Origin: Bacteroidales bacterium
GTDB taxonomy: Bacteria > Bacteroidota > Bacteroidia > Bacteroidales > F082
NCBI GenBank assembly: GCA_017460915.1
Contig: JAFUAA010000028.1
Coordinates: forward strand, 1 to 59,259
DNA: 59,259 nucleotides
Direction: 5' to 3'
Position numbers and translations under genes: made by a program. Within the stretch, counting starts at the first letter, position 1; the number at the start of each line of letters is the position of its first letter. The notes beneath the pieces were generated by a model that ran no database searches, was not told where the DNA came from, and saw nothing but the letters and a program-made list of their open reading frames with translations. This document shows, in pieces, positions 16,954 to 27,566 of this stretch.

Positions 16954-19900
16954 ATGACAAGAACAATGGGTCCCAAGAAAACAGGAGGTTTTTTGACCTT
17001 GCTTTTCTTTTTGCTGGCATCAATGTCGTCGGCATCTGCTCAAAATCTCATCGTGAACGGCGATTTTGAATCATACAATGTATATGGGCAAATAACCGCT
17101 CCATCGTATACTGATTATGTTCGAGTGAATGGAAATTATGTCGTTGAGGCGGGGCATTATGTGATTAATTCTACTACTAGTGGACATGGCGGAGGACAAG
17201 GCTGGCCTATGCCTTCAGATTCGCATGGGAAGTTTATGATAGTGAATGGATTTGGAGGGAATTCCAACCCCACTAAAGTGGTGTGGCGACAAACGATTGC
17301 CGTTACGACTCAGACAAATTACACATTTTCTTATCGTTACGTGAATTTGAACAGAGTCATTTATGGACAAATTAATCCTTCGAAGTTGCAAGTGAAGATT
17401 AATGGAGTGAATTTCGGTGGTGAGAATAGTTTGCCCACAAACAATAATTGGCATAATTGGAATAACAATGGCGTTGCATGGAATAGCGGCACTGCCACGC
17501 AAGCGTTGATAGAGATTTTCGATAATTATACAGGGCTTGAAGGAATGGGCGACGACTTCTGCCTTGATGACCTTTCTTTTGTACCTAATGTGGTTTATAG
17601 TGTTGATGCCATAGATGATTCAGATATTTCTGCTTGTCAGAACATTTCGGTCGACATTGATGTGCTGGATAATGATGTTGTACAGCCCAATGCAAATGAC
17701 GCGGTGGTTTCAATCGTGACTCAACCATCGCACGGCACGGCTACTGTATTGACAAACAAAAAGATAAGATATGTTTTTGCGGGTGGTAACTATTCAACGG
17801 ATCAGTTGAAGTATCGCGTGACCAATCATGGTGTTACGGATGATGCTTGGGTGTATATTAACACGGCCAATCCGCCCACGGTGGGCAACATTACGGCTCC
17901 GGGCGCGATATGCGCGGGAGGCGCCTTAGGCATCCCAACACCCACGGTGAATCCTGCAGCCACGGGACAGTGGGAGTACGGCAGCTCTTCGACGGGCACA
18001 TTCACCACTTTTGACCCCAACAACGTTCCGCTTTCCATGAATGGCAAATACGTACGCTACTCGGCCTCCAACGACTGTGGCGCTGGCCATAGCAATGCGG
18101 TGCAGATTACGGTGACTGAGGGACCTTCTGTTGGGCAAACACCTCAAATACAGCCGATTTGTGCCGGACAGAGCTTGAATCTGGCAATTCCAACCATCAA
18201 TAACAATGGCTCTCAGATATTGGACCAAGGCTGGGTGGCGTCGCCAACACAAAACGGCAACTATACATCGTTTAATCCTAACAATGTTAGCGTCTCCTAT
18301 AACGGCTGGTATATCCGCTACATGGTGGAAGGCAGCTGTGGCTTCGTCTATAGCGAGCCGGCCCGTCAGTTGATTGTGAACGTGTCTCCTGACATTACGG
18401 GAATGCTTCAAGCGCCGGATGCCATTTGCGCAGGCGACGACTTGAGTCTTGTCGTGCCAACTTACGATGGCAACGGAACGGGCGTCTGGGAGATCAGCCA
18501 AACCTCGAACGGGACGTTCCAGCCTTTCACTCCTACGAATGTGCCTTCAACGTATAACAATTGGTACGTGCATTACAAAGTGAGCAACGACTGCGGCAGC
18601 GATGTCAGCAACGCGGTGCAAATCCATGTGAACGACGCGCCCACCATCGCCACGCCCGCCACTCCGCAGGCCATCTGCGCCGGTGGCAGCTTCGGCCTGA
18701 CTACGCCTACCATCCAAAACAACGGTTCGACGATCACCGACCAAGGCTGGCAGATTGCGGCGCAGCAGAGTGGCTCCTATAGCGCGTTCAACAACAACAA
18801 TGTGCAATATACCTACAACGGCTATTGGATTCGCTATTACGCCGTGAACGATTGTGGCACGACCTATAGCCCGGCGGTTCAGGTGACGGTGAACGACATC
18901 CCGTTGGTGAGCAACATCACGGCCCCCGCTGCCATTTGCGCCGGCGGCGCCTTCACGCTGACCACCCCAAGCGTGACTTGGCGACACAACAACCAAAACA
19001 CATGCTCTGGCGGTTGGGAGATCGCGCCTACTTCGTCGGGCGAATTCACTCTGCTGACCAACAATAACATTCCTTTCGAATACAACGGATATTACCTCCG
19101 CTACAAGGCCGTCAACGGCTGCGGAGAAGCCTATTCGGGCAATGTGGTGCAAGTCACGGTGTATTCGACCGAAGACACCTATGAAGAAATCACGGCTTGC
19201 GACACCTACGTCTGGCATGGCGTGACGTGCAACCACACTGGCGACTATACCGCCCAAGTGCAGAATGAAAACGGATGCATCATCACTGCCCATCTGCATT
19301 TCACCTTGAGCGACGCTTATACGGAGACGCAAAACTTTACGAGCTGCGAGTCGTTTACCTGGCCAATCAACGGACAAACGTATTATTCGACAGGCACCGA
19401 CACCTATACCATCGAAAGCGGCAATCCCTTGGTGTGCGACAGTATCTTTACCCTTAATGTGACCATCAATAACGCTCCAGAAATCATGGGTGGCATCGCT
19501 GCGCCTACCGGGGTCATTTGTGCGGGCAACGGTTTTTCGATGGCTGCTCCGCAATATGCGATGCATCACGTGGATGGGGGAGATGCGCATTGGGAATATG
19601 CCACCGCATCGAGTGGGCCTTTCACCGCATTTGATCCTACGACAAGCCAGTTGGGCCAAGGCATTTATTATCTGCGTTTTGCCGTCGTCAATGACTGTGA
19701 CGAAGCCTACAGCAACGTGGTCTCTTTCCATGTCAACGACGCTCCTGTGGCCAATATGCAGCTTACGGCTTTGCAGGTCTGCGAAGGCCAAGCCCTCGAC
19801 TTGCCAGAGATTAATGTGACATGGAACAACTTGGACGAAAATGACCGCGTGGCCGAATGGCAGATGTCGCCAACCCAAAACGGCACTTACGCCCCCATCG

Positions 19901-21612
19901 ACCCGACGATGCCGATGCAAAACAGCCATAATGGCTATTGGCTTCGTTTTGTGGCTTCCAATGCCTGCGGTGTCTTCATCGTTGGTCCCGTCCAAATCTC
20001 GGTGATGGCCGAGGCAGAGGAATGGCTTGAGACCATTTCGGCTTGCGACACGTACACCTTGCCTTCGGGTGAGGTGATCACGGAAAGCCAGGTGGTTGAC
20101 TATGAATCATACGCCCCCTGCTTCCATCTGGTGCATCAGCCTATTGTAATCAATTATAGCGACCATGTGGTGGATTCCATCACCACCTGCCATGAAGAGT
20201 TTGTCTGGAACGGGATGACTTTCAGCCATTCTGACGAAACACAGTATTATTCCGTCACGTTGCAAAATGAGCACAATTGTGATAGTGTGGTGAGCTTGGT
20301 CCTTGATTTCGGCAACTATGCCTCTTTCACACACAACAGGATAGCCTGCGGCTCCTATGTCTGGGAGATGAAGCCTGAGGTAACCTACACCGAAAGCGCC
20401 CGCGACTCGGTATTTGTGCCCGCCGTGGACGATACCGAATGCGACACATGGTATTACCTGAATCTGACGATAGGGCACGACACCTTGGTTGACGGAGGCC
20501 AGATGACGGAATGCAGCGGCTTCGTTTGGCATGGCGTGCCTTATTTCGACGACGCCATCGTGTACGATTCCCTGCAAACAACCGTTACCCATTGCGATAG
20601 TATCGTCTCTTACCAACTGACTATTGTTGCACCCGTCGAGACGGACACGGCCATCGTTTCGTGCAATGCGATTTGGTGGCAGGAGCATTTCTGCGAGGAA
20701 GAAGGCGACTATCAGCATGTCTTTGAATCCGTTCAAGGCTGCGACAGCATCGTGACCATGCATTTCAGCCTTTCCGAACAACTGGAATATGAGTTCGACA
20801 CCTTGGCTTGCGAGCCTTTCGAATGGTACGGCTATCAGTGCGAGCACAGCAATATGCTTTGCATGCATGTGTTCCAGACGCCCATGGGATGCGACAGTTT
20901 GGTGAAGATGCATGTCTTTATGAACGAGACGGTTAGCTCGACGCAATTCGTCCAAGCTTGTGACTATTATGAATTCGAAGGTGTGATTTATGATCAACCA
21001 GGCATAACCTATATTTATCTCGACACGCTGTTTACCGAAAATGGTTGCGACAGCTTGGTTACCCGCATTAGGCTGGAAATCACCGATTCCGAATCTTTGG
21101 GGACAATCAGTGGCAGTCCGGCGGTTTTCGTGGCTTCCAATCTCGTCAATGGCATATATCGCTATGACCTTGATGTGGAACATCTTAACGGTGATGTGAC
21201 CTGGACTTTGACCAATCCTGACTGGCAGATTGTGGAGGTGGGCGACACCTATTGCCGCATTTTGGCGGCCACGCCAGGCGAAGTCACGCTGAAGGCCATT
21301 TTCTCTGTTGAGGAATGCGGCGAGATGGAGCGCAGTTTCGACATCGTCGCGGGATTCTTTGGCATCGATGACAACGCGTTGCGGAATGTCAAGTTGTACC
21401 CCAATCCTACGAAAGATCAGGTGACCCTTGAAGCCGAAGGCATCCGAAGGGTGCGTGTCATCAATATGTTGGGCCAAGTGCTTGAAGTGCTGGAAGTTGG
21501 CAGCCAAGACCATGTCATGGTGGATTTGAGCACTTTTGGACGTTCTGTATATTTGTTTGAGATAGAGACGGTTAATGGCATGGCCAAAAAGCGGGTGGTG
21601 CTTTGCAATTAA
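16954..21612 (+). CDS. Giant multi-domain surface protein with T9SS sorting domain
   Basis: 1552 residues. Signal peptide to about residue 30 (SASAQ). An N-terminal jelly-roll-like module (LIVNGDFES to DFCLDDLSF, about 31-205) resembles carbohydrate-binding folds. A cadherin-like/Big_9 unit follows (VLDNDV, about 210-305). Then come seven Ig-like repeats marked by (I/V)C(A/E)G, starting near 17905, 18159, 18423, 18670, 18931, 19515 and 19777. A run of repeats with CDSI and W-G pairs follows (about 1030-1390). The C-terminal type A sorting domain (KLYPNPTKDQVTL to the end, about 1481-1552) sends it across the outer membrane by T9SS. Probably an adhesin or glycan-binding surface protein. A second protein of the same style follows. 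Confidence 0.85.
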   Translation: MTRTMGPKKTGGFLTLLFFLLASMSSASAQNLIVNGDFESYNVYGQITAPSYTDYVRVNGNYVVEAGHYVINSTTSGHGGGQGWPMPSDSHGKFMIVNGFGGNSNPTKVVWRQTIAVTTQTNYTFSYRYVNLNRVIYGQINPSKLQVKINGVNFGGENSLPTNNNWHNWNNNGVAWNSGTATQALIEIFDNYTGLEGMGDDFCLDDLSFVPNVVYSVDAIDDSDISACQNISVDIDVLDNDVVQPNANDAVVSIVTQPSHGTATVLTNKKIRYVFAGGNYSTDQLKYRVTNHGVTDDAWVYINTANPPTVGNITAPGAICAGGALGIPTPTVNPAATGQWEYGSSSTGTFTTFDPNNVPLSMNGKYVRYSASNDCGAGHSNAVQITVTEGPSVGQTPQIQPICAGQSLNLAIPTINNNGSQILDQGWVASPTQNGNYTSFNPNNVSVSYNGWYIRYMVEGSCGFVYSEPARQLIVNVSPDITGMLQAPDAICAGDDLSLVVPTYDGNGTGVWEISQTSNGTFQPFTPTNVPSTYNNWYVHYKVSNDCGSDVSNAVQIHVNDAPTIATPATPQAICAGGSFGLTTPTIQNNGSTITDQGWQIAAQQSGSYSAFNNNNVQYTYNGYWIRYYAVNDCGTTYSPAVQVTVNDIPLVSNITAPAAICAGGAFTLTTPSVTWRHNNQNTCSGGWEIAPTSSGEFTLLTNNNIPFEYNGYYLRYKAVNGCGEAYSGNVVQVTVYSTEDTYEEITACDTYVWHGVTCNHTGDYTAQVQNENGCIITAHLHFTLSDAYTETQNFTSCESFTWPINGQTYYSTGTDTYTIESGNPLVCDSIFTLNVTINNAPEIMGGIAAPTGVICAGNGFSMAAPQYAMHHVDGGDAHWEYATASSGPFTAFDPTTSQLGQGIYYLRFAVVNDCDEAYSNVVSFHVNDAPVANMQLTALQVCEGQALDLPEINVTWNNLDENDRVAEWQMSPTQNGTYAPIDPTMPMQNSHNGYWLRFVASNACGVFIVGPVQISVMAEAEEWLETISACDTYTLPSGEVITESQVVDYESYAPCFHLVHQPIVINYSDHVVDSITTCHEEFVWNGMTFSHSDETQYYSVTLQNEHNCDSVVSLVLDFGNYASFTHNRIACGSYVWEMKPEVTYTESARDSVFVPAVDDTECDTWYYLNLTIGHDTLVDGGQMTECSGFVWHGVPYFDDAIVYDSLQTTVTHCDSIVSYQLTIVAPVETDTAIVSCNAIWWQEHFCEEEGDYQHVFESVQGCDSIVTMHFSLSEQLEYEFDTLACEPFEWYGYQCEHSNMLCMHVFQTPMGCDSLVKMHVFMNETVSSTQFVQACDYYEFEGVIYDQPGITYIYLDTLFTENGCDSLVTRIRLEITDSESLGTISGSPAVFVASNLVNGIYRYDLDVEHLNGDVTWTLTNPDWQIVEVGDTYCRILAATPGEVTLKAIFSVEECGEMERSFDIVAGFFGIDDNALRNVKLYPNPTKDQVTLEAEGIRRVRVINMLGQVLEVLEVGSQDHVMVDLSTFGRSVYLFEIETVNGMAKKRVVLCN

Positions 21613-21654
21613 TAATAGCAGCTTTGTGATGCCTTATGCAAAGGATATTTTTAA

Positions 21655-21662
21655 TATCTTTG
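21655..21662 (+). promoter_or_regulatory. -7 box of the second T9SS cargo gene and its operon
   Basis: TATCTTTG, 20 bases before the ATG at 21682. It also lies 11 bases before the ATG at 21673, which would leave almost no leader. Confidence 0.6.
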
Positions 21663-21681
21663 CGGCTTAATAATGAATTGT

Positions 21682-24021
21682 ATGAGCTTGAAAAGATTAA
21701 TATTGGTGATGATGCTTGTTGCGATGGCATTGTTCGCAATAAGTCAACCTGTGACGATTACGCCACCGGCGGCCTTCATCGAGCCAGGCGAATCGGTTCA
21801 GCTGACTGCCACTGGAGCCTTGTATTACCGATGGTCGCCGGCAGCGTGGCTTTCGACCACCGAAGGCCCGGTGACAGTGGCTTCGCCAGAAGTGACCACC
21901 ACTTACACCTGCTCGGGCTTTGCGCCAGGAGCCGAAAGTGTGGTCAATGGCAACTTCGACCAAGGCAACGTCGGGTTTACCTCGGATTACGAGTACAATT
22001 CCAACCTCTGGGCTGAGGGCACCTATTATGTGGACTATGACGCCAGTTTGCACCATGAGAATTTTCAAGGCTTGGGACACGGCGACAGCGGCAATTTCAT
22101 GATAGTCAACGGCGCTACAATTCCTGGGACCAATGTCTGGACGGAACAAATCACGGTGAATCCTGGTTCTTACTATGCTTTCTCCACATGGGTGTGCTCC
22201 GTGGGCGGAAGCCCTGACCAAGTGGCACTGCTCCAGTTCAGCATCAACGGGACGCAAATTGGAGATGTTTTTGCAGCACCCCCAACCTACAACGGATGGA
22301 AGCAATTCTATGTGTTGTGGTATAGCGAGAACTGGACGACGGCTACTATCACCATCCTGAATCAGAACACGGGCGGCGATGGCAACGACTTCGGCCTCGA
22401 CGACATCTCGTTCAGCGAGTTGGTGCTGGTCGGCGAACCGCAATGCACCGTTCACGTCGACGGACTGACCGCTTCGGCCTATGCCGACGAAACCGAGCTT
22501 TGCAACGGCCAATCCACCATATTGCATGCCGAGGTTTCGGGCGGTCACGGCAATTACACCTATAGCTGGACACCTGCCAACACGCTCGACGACCCCACTT
22601 CGGCCCATCCTGTGGCCACGCCTCCAGTGGGCAATACCACCTACACGTGCCACGTCAGCGATGGCTATGACAACAAGGATGTTGATGTGACCCTTCTGGT
22701 TTTCCCGCCCAACGACACCACGCTTGTCGACCCGAGCATCTGCTTCGGGCAAACCTACGATTTCCACGGGGCGAATTACGACGAAGACGGTCAGATTGCC
22801 TATTTCGACACCATCGACAATCATGGTTGCCTGAAAGTGGAAAAGTTGGTGCTCACCATCGATGAGTACCAACGTCCGCCTGTCGTGATGCAGTTTGAAT
22901 GCTATGCCCACGGAACGATGCCATCGTGGTATTGGGACAAGACGGGTACGACCTATCATGAGGACACCTATGACGAAATCGTGCTCGACGACCCCGAGGG
23001 CGGTTGCCCCATCTTACATCGGCTCGACCTCAAGTTCCATGAGGAGTATTATCACGAGGAGAGCAAAACCGCTTGCAATGAGTTCTATTGGCCCATTACG
23101 GGTGTCACTTACATGGAGAGCCAGGAGGGCATGACGCACACGTTCCACAATGCCTTTGGCGATCAGGTTTGCGATAGCACCTATGTCCTCAATCTGACCA
23201 TCGCCAATTATGAGACCAGCGAAGAGTTTGTCCCCTATGAGGAAACATGCGACAGCTATTTTTGGGATCCAGCGGGGCATGCCTATGTCACTGAGGATGA
23301 ATATGACCCCGAAAACCATGTTTTTACGGTTTCGGGTACCTATCAGCGAACCTATCAGAACCAGATGGGCTGCGACAGCATTGTGACGATGCAGGTTGAC
23401 TTCGACTACCAACCTCACCCTGCCGAAATCACCGCGATAAATTCGACCAACACGGTTTCGCATTGGGTCATCACGGCTACCGAGTTCCAAATCAATTCCT
23501 ATGATTTCACCATGACCGACATCAATCCTGACTGCCATTGGGACACCGTGGTGTGGAGCTGTGACGATGCCCCGCAATGGGTGCTTGAACCCTTCGGTGA
23601 GATTGGAGAGAATTGCAAGTTGTATGTGCTCAACCGTGAGCCAGACACCGTTTGGCTGCGGGCCCGTGCCTTCAACCGTTGTGCTTCAGAAGACGGCGTT
23701 GAGCAAAAATATTGGTTGCTGAGTTCGTTCTATGGCGTGGATGAATATGGCCCTTCGTCAGGCTCAGGAACTGTCGGTTTTAACGTCCTGCCCAACCCGA
23801 ACAAGGGTCGAATGACCTTCGCTTTCGAAAACCTTACGGGGAAGATTGACGTCAAAGTGTACGACATGACGGGCAACCTCCTCGATCACATACAAACCTT
23901 CAACGGCTTGAACTCGAATTCCTTGCCTTACGAAATGAGGAATTGCGCCGATGGCATCTATTTCTTCGTGGCGACGGGAAAAGAAGGTTCGGTGGCGAAA
24001 AAAGTGATCGTTCAACGATAA
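21682..24021 (+). CDS. Multi-domain surface protein with T9SS sorting domain
   Basis: 779 residues. Signal peptide to about residue 23 (FAISQ). An Ig-like unit (VTITPPAAFIEPGESVQLTA), a jelly-roll-like module (VVNGNFDQGNVGF to FGLDDISFSE, about 85-245) similar to the one in the preceding protein, a PKD-like unit (YSWTPANTL), and several Cys-Asp-Ser repeats. A C-terminal T9SS sorting domain begins NVLPNPNKGRMTF (about 697-779). First gene of a run with gaps of 12 to 15 bases that continues through a lipoprotein, a barrel and a BatA protein. ATG 21673 is an alternative start. Confidence 0.82.
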   Translation: MSLKRLILVMMLVAMALFAISQPVTITPPAAFIEPGESVQLTATGALYYRWSPAAWLSTTEGPVTVASPEVTTTYTCSGFAPGAESVVNGNFDQGNVGFTSDYEYNSNLWAEGTYYVDYDASLHHENFQGLGHGDSGNFMIVNGATIPGTNVWTEQITVNPGSYYAFSTWVCSVGGSPDQVALLQFSINGTQIGDVFAAPPTYNGWKQFYVLWYSENWTTATITILNQNTGGDGNDFGLDDISFSELVLVGEPQCTVHVDGLTASAYADETELCNGQSTILHAEVSGGHGNYTYSWTPANTLDDPTSAHPVATPPVGNTTYTCHVSDGYDNKDVDVTLLVFPPNDTTLVDPSICFGQTYDFHGANYDEDGQIAYFDTIDNHGCLKVEKLVLTIDEYQRPPVVMQFECYAHGTMPSWYWDKTGTTYHEDTYDEIVLDDPEGGCPILHRLDLKFHEEYYHEESKTACNEFYWPITGVTYMESQEGMTHTFHNAFGDQVCDSTYVLNLTIANYETSEEFVPYEETCDSYFWDPAGHAYVTEDEYDPENHVFTVSGTYQRTYQNQMGCDSIVTMQVDFDYQPHPAEITAINSTNTVSHWVITATEFQINSYDFTMTDINPDCHWDTVVWSCDDAPQWVLEPFGEIGENCKLYVLNREPDTVWLRARAFNRCASEDGVEQKYWLLSSFYGVDEYGPSSGSGTVGFNVLPNPNKGRMTFAFENLTGKIDVKVYDMTGNLLDHIQTFNGLNSNSLPYEMRNCADGIYFFVATGKEGSVAKKVIVQR

Positions 24022-24036
24022 AAGACGGATAAGACT

Positions 24037-24687
24037 ATGAAAAGCAAGTGGATGATATTGAGCCTTTGGCTTCTTGCGACTGGCGGGTTGATGTTGGCTT
24101 CCTGTACCAAAAACGATGAAAGCACCATTGTCGTCATCGGAACGGAATATTACATTGACGACATCCTCACCGTCATTCCCGATTCTTTGCAAACCCAGTT
24201 TATGGCCAGTTTTGGCGAAATTCCCCGTGGTGCCGTGCCACCCAAGATTGAGGGCAGCTATGTGGTCGACCCAAAGGCTCGCACCGCTTCCAATGTCTCG
24301 GATTGGCCTTTGCAAATTGTCGAGCCAAACACCTATCTGCGTTTCGACCGGCAGCACAACGGTATCGCGGTGCTGGACCTGAACGAAGCCACCGAACAGA
24401 CCACCGACACGGTCTTTGTGATGGGCAACGGCAGCAAATTCACGGTGTATTTCATAGAAGACAAGAACTATCAAATGCCTGTCAATGGTCAGACTTTCCA
24501 AGTGTGGATGAAGCGTGGCGTCATCATGCGCGGCCAAGTGACCGCCGACGGGATCGCTGATTTCAGACTGGCTTCCATCATCATGAAAGCAGAGGACAAT
24601 TCGAATGGCATGCTGAGCCAATATGCTCCTGGCTCTTATTTCATTTACAAGGACGGCGATGGGACGGCCGCGAATTTTGACTGGTAA
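24037..24687 (+). CDS. Lipoprotein of unknown function
   Basis: 216 residues. Lipobox LASC at about residue 27. The mature protein is beta-rich (YLRFDRQHNGIAVLDL, KFTVYFIEDKNYQM). It lies 15 bases after the T9SS cargo gene and 13 bases before a barrel gene, a lipoprotein-barrel pairing like that at 6744-8164. No family recognised. Confidence 0.65.
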   Translation: MKSKWMILSLWLLATGGLMLASCTKNDESTIVVIGTEYYIDDILTVIPDSLQTQFMASFGEIPRGAVPPKIEGSYVVDPKARTASNVSDWPLQIVEPNTYLRFDRQHNGIAVLDLNEATEQTTDTVFVMGNGSKFTVYFIEDKNYQMPVNGQTFQVWMKRGVIMRGQVTADGIADFRLASIIMKAEDNSNGMLSQYAPGSYFIYKDGDGTAANFDW

Positions 24688-24700
24688 AATTTTTGAAACG

Positions 24701-25522
24701 ATGAAAAAGATACATGTCATCATGGCATTTCTGCTGGGCTTCAGCCTGGTGTCATTTGGGCAATCGAACAAGGGCAAAGGTCCTGAAAAAACCGTTTCAT
24801 TGGGCTTGAAAGGAGGCATTAATTTGCCAAGGATGCTCTATTACCAAAACGAGTCGCTGATTGAGTTGGACCAAGCCCTTGCCATCACTCCGATGGGCGG
24901 CTTGTTTGTCGACATCCCTTTGGGCGGAATCATTGTCTTTGCCCCCGAGGCTGTCTACGTGCAGCGAGGCACGGATATGACTTACGAACACCGTTCGGGC
25001 TCGACGGTTCACTATACCATGTCGGCTTCCTATGCCGACGTGCGTCTGCCTTTTGAATTGAAGTTGCCTATCAGCTCCTATTTCCAACCTTACTTGGTGG
25101 TAGGTGCCGAGGTGGGGATGCGGCTGTTTGGCCAAATCCACATGGACCGCACGGCTCCCATCGACCTTGATGTGACCATTGACGTTGGCGATGCCAACTT
25201 GGCCGTGGTTCATGCCGGCGCGTTGGCAGGCTTGGGTGTGTGTAGCAAAATCAACCTGGGTGCACAGGAAATTCTTCTCAAACTCAGCGTGACAGCGCAT
25301 CAGGGCTTGCTGGACAGTTATGCCTCTGGCGAGAAAGATGGCTCCATTGGGGCTCAGAACGTCAACGCCTACCAGATTACAGGATGGCGTCTGCCACAAG
25401 GTCTTGAGGCCTGTCTGTGCATCGGCATCCCGCTGAAAGCTCACGAGGATGATGCCTGTGCCTCTTTCGGCAAGGACCGCTTTCGCCGTCATGGCAGCGG
25501 ACGCCACTTGTTTGGATTCTGA
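24701..25522 (+). CDS. Outer-membrane beta-barrel protein
   Basis: 273 residues. Signal peptide MKKIHVIMAF to about FGQ. Strands include VSLGLKGGINLP, MGGLFVDIPL, ADVRLPFELKLP and PYLVVGAEVGMR, the pattern of OMP_b-brl_2 (PorT-like) barrels. After the last evident strand (LEACLCIGIPLK) there is an unusual 24-residue tail rich in His, Arg and Gly, which may be a frameshifted end. The ATG at 24701 begins the signal peptide; the frame is open further upstream inside the lipoprotein gene. Confidence 0.7.
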   Translation: MKKIHVIMAFLLGFSLVSFGQSNKGKGPEKTVSLGLKGGINLPRMLYYQNESLIELDQALAITPMGGLFVDIPLGGIIVFAPEAVYVQRGTDMTYEHRSGSTVHYTMSASYADVRLPFELKLPISSYFQPYLVVGAEVGMRLFGQIHMDRTAPIDLDVTIDVGDANLAVVHAGALAGLGVCSKINLGAQEILLKLSVTAHQGLLDSYASGEKDGSIGAQNVNAYQITGWRLPQGLEACLCIGIPLKAHEDDACASFGKDRFRRHGSGRHLFGF

Positions 25523-25534
25523 CGTGAAAAGCCT

Positions 25535-27559
25535 ATGCGTTTACTTTATCCCAATATGCTTTGGGGCCTGTTCGCCCTGCTGATTCCCATCCTCATCCAC
25601 CTGTTCAACTTCAGGCGGCATAAATTGGTGTATTTCAGCAATACCACTGTGTTGCGAAACATTCAGCAGGAGAACGCCAAGACGCGAAAACTGAAGTATT
25701 GGATTACGCTCTTGCTGCGTTGTTTGTTCATCGCGGCTTTGGTGTTGGCATTTGCGTTTCCGTATCATCCTGAAAAACAAATCACTACCGATGCGGCAGA
25801 CAATTTGGTCGGCATCTACATCGACAACTCGATGAGCATGAAGGGACAGTCGGCGCGGACGACGATGCTGGAGGATGCACGGCAGTCGGCGCGCGATTTG
25901 GTGCACAAACTCAGTCCGTCGAGTCGTTACTTGCTGATGACCAACAGCTTTGAGATTCAGAACGAGTACCCGATGAACCAAGAGGAGATGCTCGACCAAC
26001 TCGATTGCATGAACCCCGACGGTGCTCCCATCGCGATGGGAGAGGTGCTGGACCGTTTCGAGATGTTGCGCAAGCAACATGGCTTTGCGAGCTCTACTTT
26101 GTTCGTCTATTCTGATTTTCAGACAAATACATTCGATTTGTCGGCGGCGCAAGCTGACACTTCGATGCAAGTCGTTGTGGTGCCGATGCTGCCGGAGTTC
26201 AAGTCGAACATCTACATCGACTCGGTGTGGTTGGCTTCGCCCATCGTTCAAGCCAGCTTGACCAACGATTTGATGGTTCGTGTTGTGAACCAAGGCGACA
26301 AGGAAGTGAAAGGCTTGCCCGTCAACTTCACGATGAACGGCACGATGGCAGCCTCCACAACGGTCGATTTGGAGAAAAACGGCGAGACCGAGATTGAGAT
26401 GCAGTTTGTGGTGGACGGCGATGGCGAGCAACGCTGCACCGTCAGCCTGATGGACCATCCCATCACTTTTGACGATGCTTACGACTTCGTTATGAGCGTC
26501 AAGCCGAGCCTTTCCGTAGTGGAGTTGGGCACCGAAGCCTCAAATTGTGCCCTCGTTTTCGAGGACGACGAGCAGTTCCGTTACACGCTGATGGAGCCTT
26601 CGCGCTTCGATTTGGGCGCCATCGCTCAGGGCCAACTGCTGATTGTCGGCGAAACGGCCACCTTGAATGAGACCTTGCAGCAAAGTCTGCTGGATGCCGT
26701 CGCCGAAGGCGCGAGCCTGATGGTGTTTCCTTCCGTGAACGACCCTAAAGGCAATGCCTACCTTTATGAAAGACTGGGGCTTCGATTGATGGAAATCGAC
26801 ACCAACACCACATCGGTGGAGGATTTGGCCTTGCAGCACAGTTTCTTCAGCGACATGATTCTGGACTTGCCCCAGCACCCCGACCTGCCTAATGTAAAGC
26901 AGCATATCCGCTTGAAATCCAACGGTGTACCCACGCCCTTGCTGACCTTGAAGAACGGCGACCCGCTCTTGTTTTCGGAGCAAGTGGGGAAGGGGCAGGC
27001 CTTTGTGATGGCCACCACGCTCGATGCGAAATGGAGCGATGTGGCCGACAACGCGCTTTTCGTCCCGATGCTGGTCAAGATGGCGTTCTTGGGCGGCAAG
27101 ATGGACAGGGTCTCCTATACCATCGGAACGGACAAGATGTTGGTTCTGAGCGACATGAACCTCGAAGGTGACCGACAGTTGCTCTTCGCCAACGAAGACC
27201 GCAGCTTTGAGCTGATGCCTGCCTCGGAAGTCCGCAACGGCAAGGTCTATCTTTATTTGAGCGACAACCTTCCCTCGGCAGGCTTCTACGACCTGTTGGT
27301 GAACGACACGCTCAACCGAACCACTGCCTGGAACGAAAGCCGTGTGGAGTCCAAGATGGACTTCGCCTCTTGCGATGAAATCGAGCCTGTCTTCAAGAAA
27401 GCCGGCTTCGATGTGGCCGCCGTCCTCGACACTACCGATTTCGCCACCGCCGACCTCGTGGAGGCCATGGCGCACCAGTCGTCGCTTTGGAAAGTCTTTG
27501 CGCTGATAGCACTTTTGGCCTTGCTGGGTGAGATAGCTGTTCTTAGGTTTTGGAAGTGA
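25535..27559 (+). CDS. BatA-domain membrane protein with von Willebrand A-like region
   Basis: 674 residues. The N-terminus (LLYPNMLWGLFALLIPILIHLFNFRR, two segments) is the double-membrane-helix BatA domain (about 1-80), with PVLVHLFNFRR-like wording typical of the family. A VWA-like part follows (VGIYIDNSMSMKG, a DxSxS metal site, about residue 92), then large periplasmic domains and a last membrane helix near the C-terminus. Function unproven; Bat proteins are linked to aerotolerance and stress. It is the last gene of the operon starting at 21682. Confidence 0.82.
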   Translation: MRLLYPNMLWGLFALLIPILIHLFNFRRHKLVYFSNTTVLRNIQQENAKTRKLKYWITLLLRCLFIAALVLAFAFPYHPEKQITTDAADNLVGIYIDNSMSMKGQSARTTMLEDARQSARDLVHKLSPSSRYLLMTNSFEIQNEYPMNQEEMLDQLDCMNPDGAPIAMGEVLDRFEMLRKQHGFASSTLFVYSDFQTNTFDLSAAQADTSMQVVVVPMLPEFKSNIYIDSVWLASPIVQASLTNDLMVRVVNQGDKEVKGLPVNFTMNGTMAASTTVDLEKNGETEIEMQFVVDGDGEQRCTVSLMDHPITFDDAYDFVMSVKPSLSVVELGTEASNCALVFEDDEQFRYTLMEPSRFDLGAIAQGQLLIVGETATLNETLQQSLLDAVAEGASLMVFPSVNDPKGNAYLYERLGLRLMEIDTNTTSVEDLALQHSFFSDMILDLPQHPDLPNVKQHIRLKSNGVPTPLLTLKNGDPLLFSEQVGKGQAFVMATTLDAKWSDVADNALFVPMLVKMAFLGGKMDRVSYTIGTDKMLVLSDMNLEGDRQLLFANEDRSFELMPASEVRNGKVYLYLSDNLPSAGFYDLLVNDTLNRTTAWNESRVESKMDFASCDEIEPVFKKAGFDVAAVLDTTDFATADLVEAMAHQSSLWKVFALIALLALLGEIAVLRFWK

Positions 27560-27566
27560 GTTTTGG

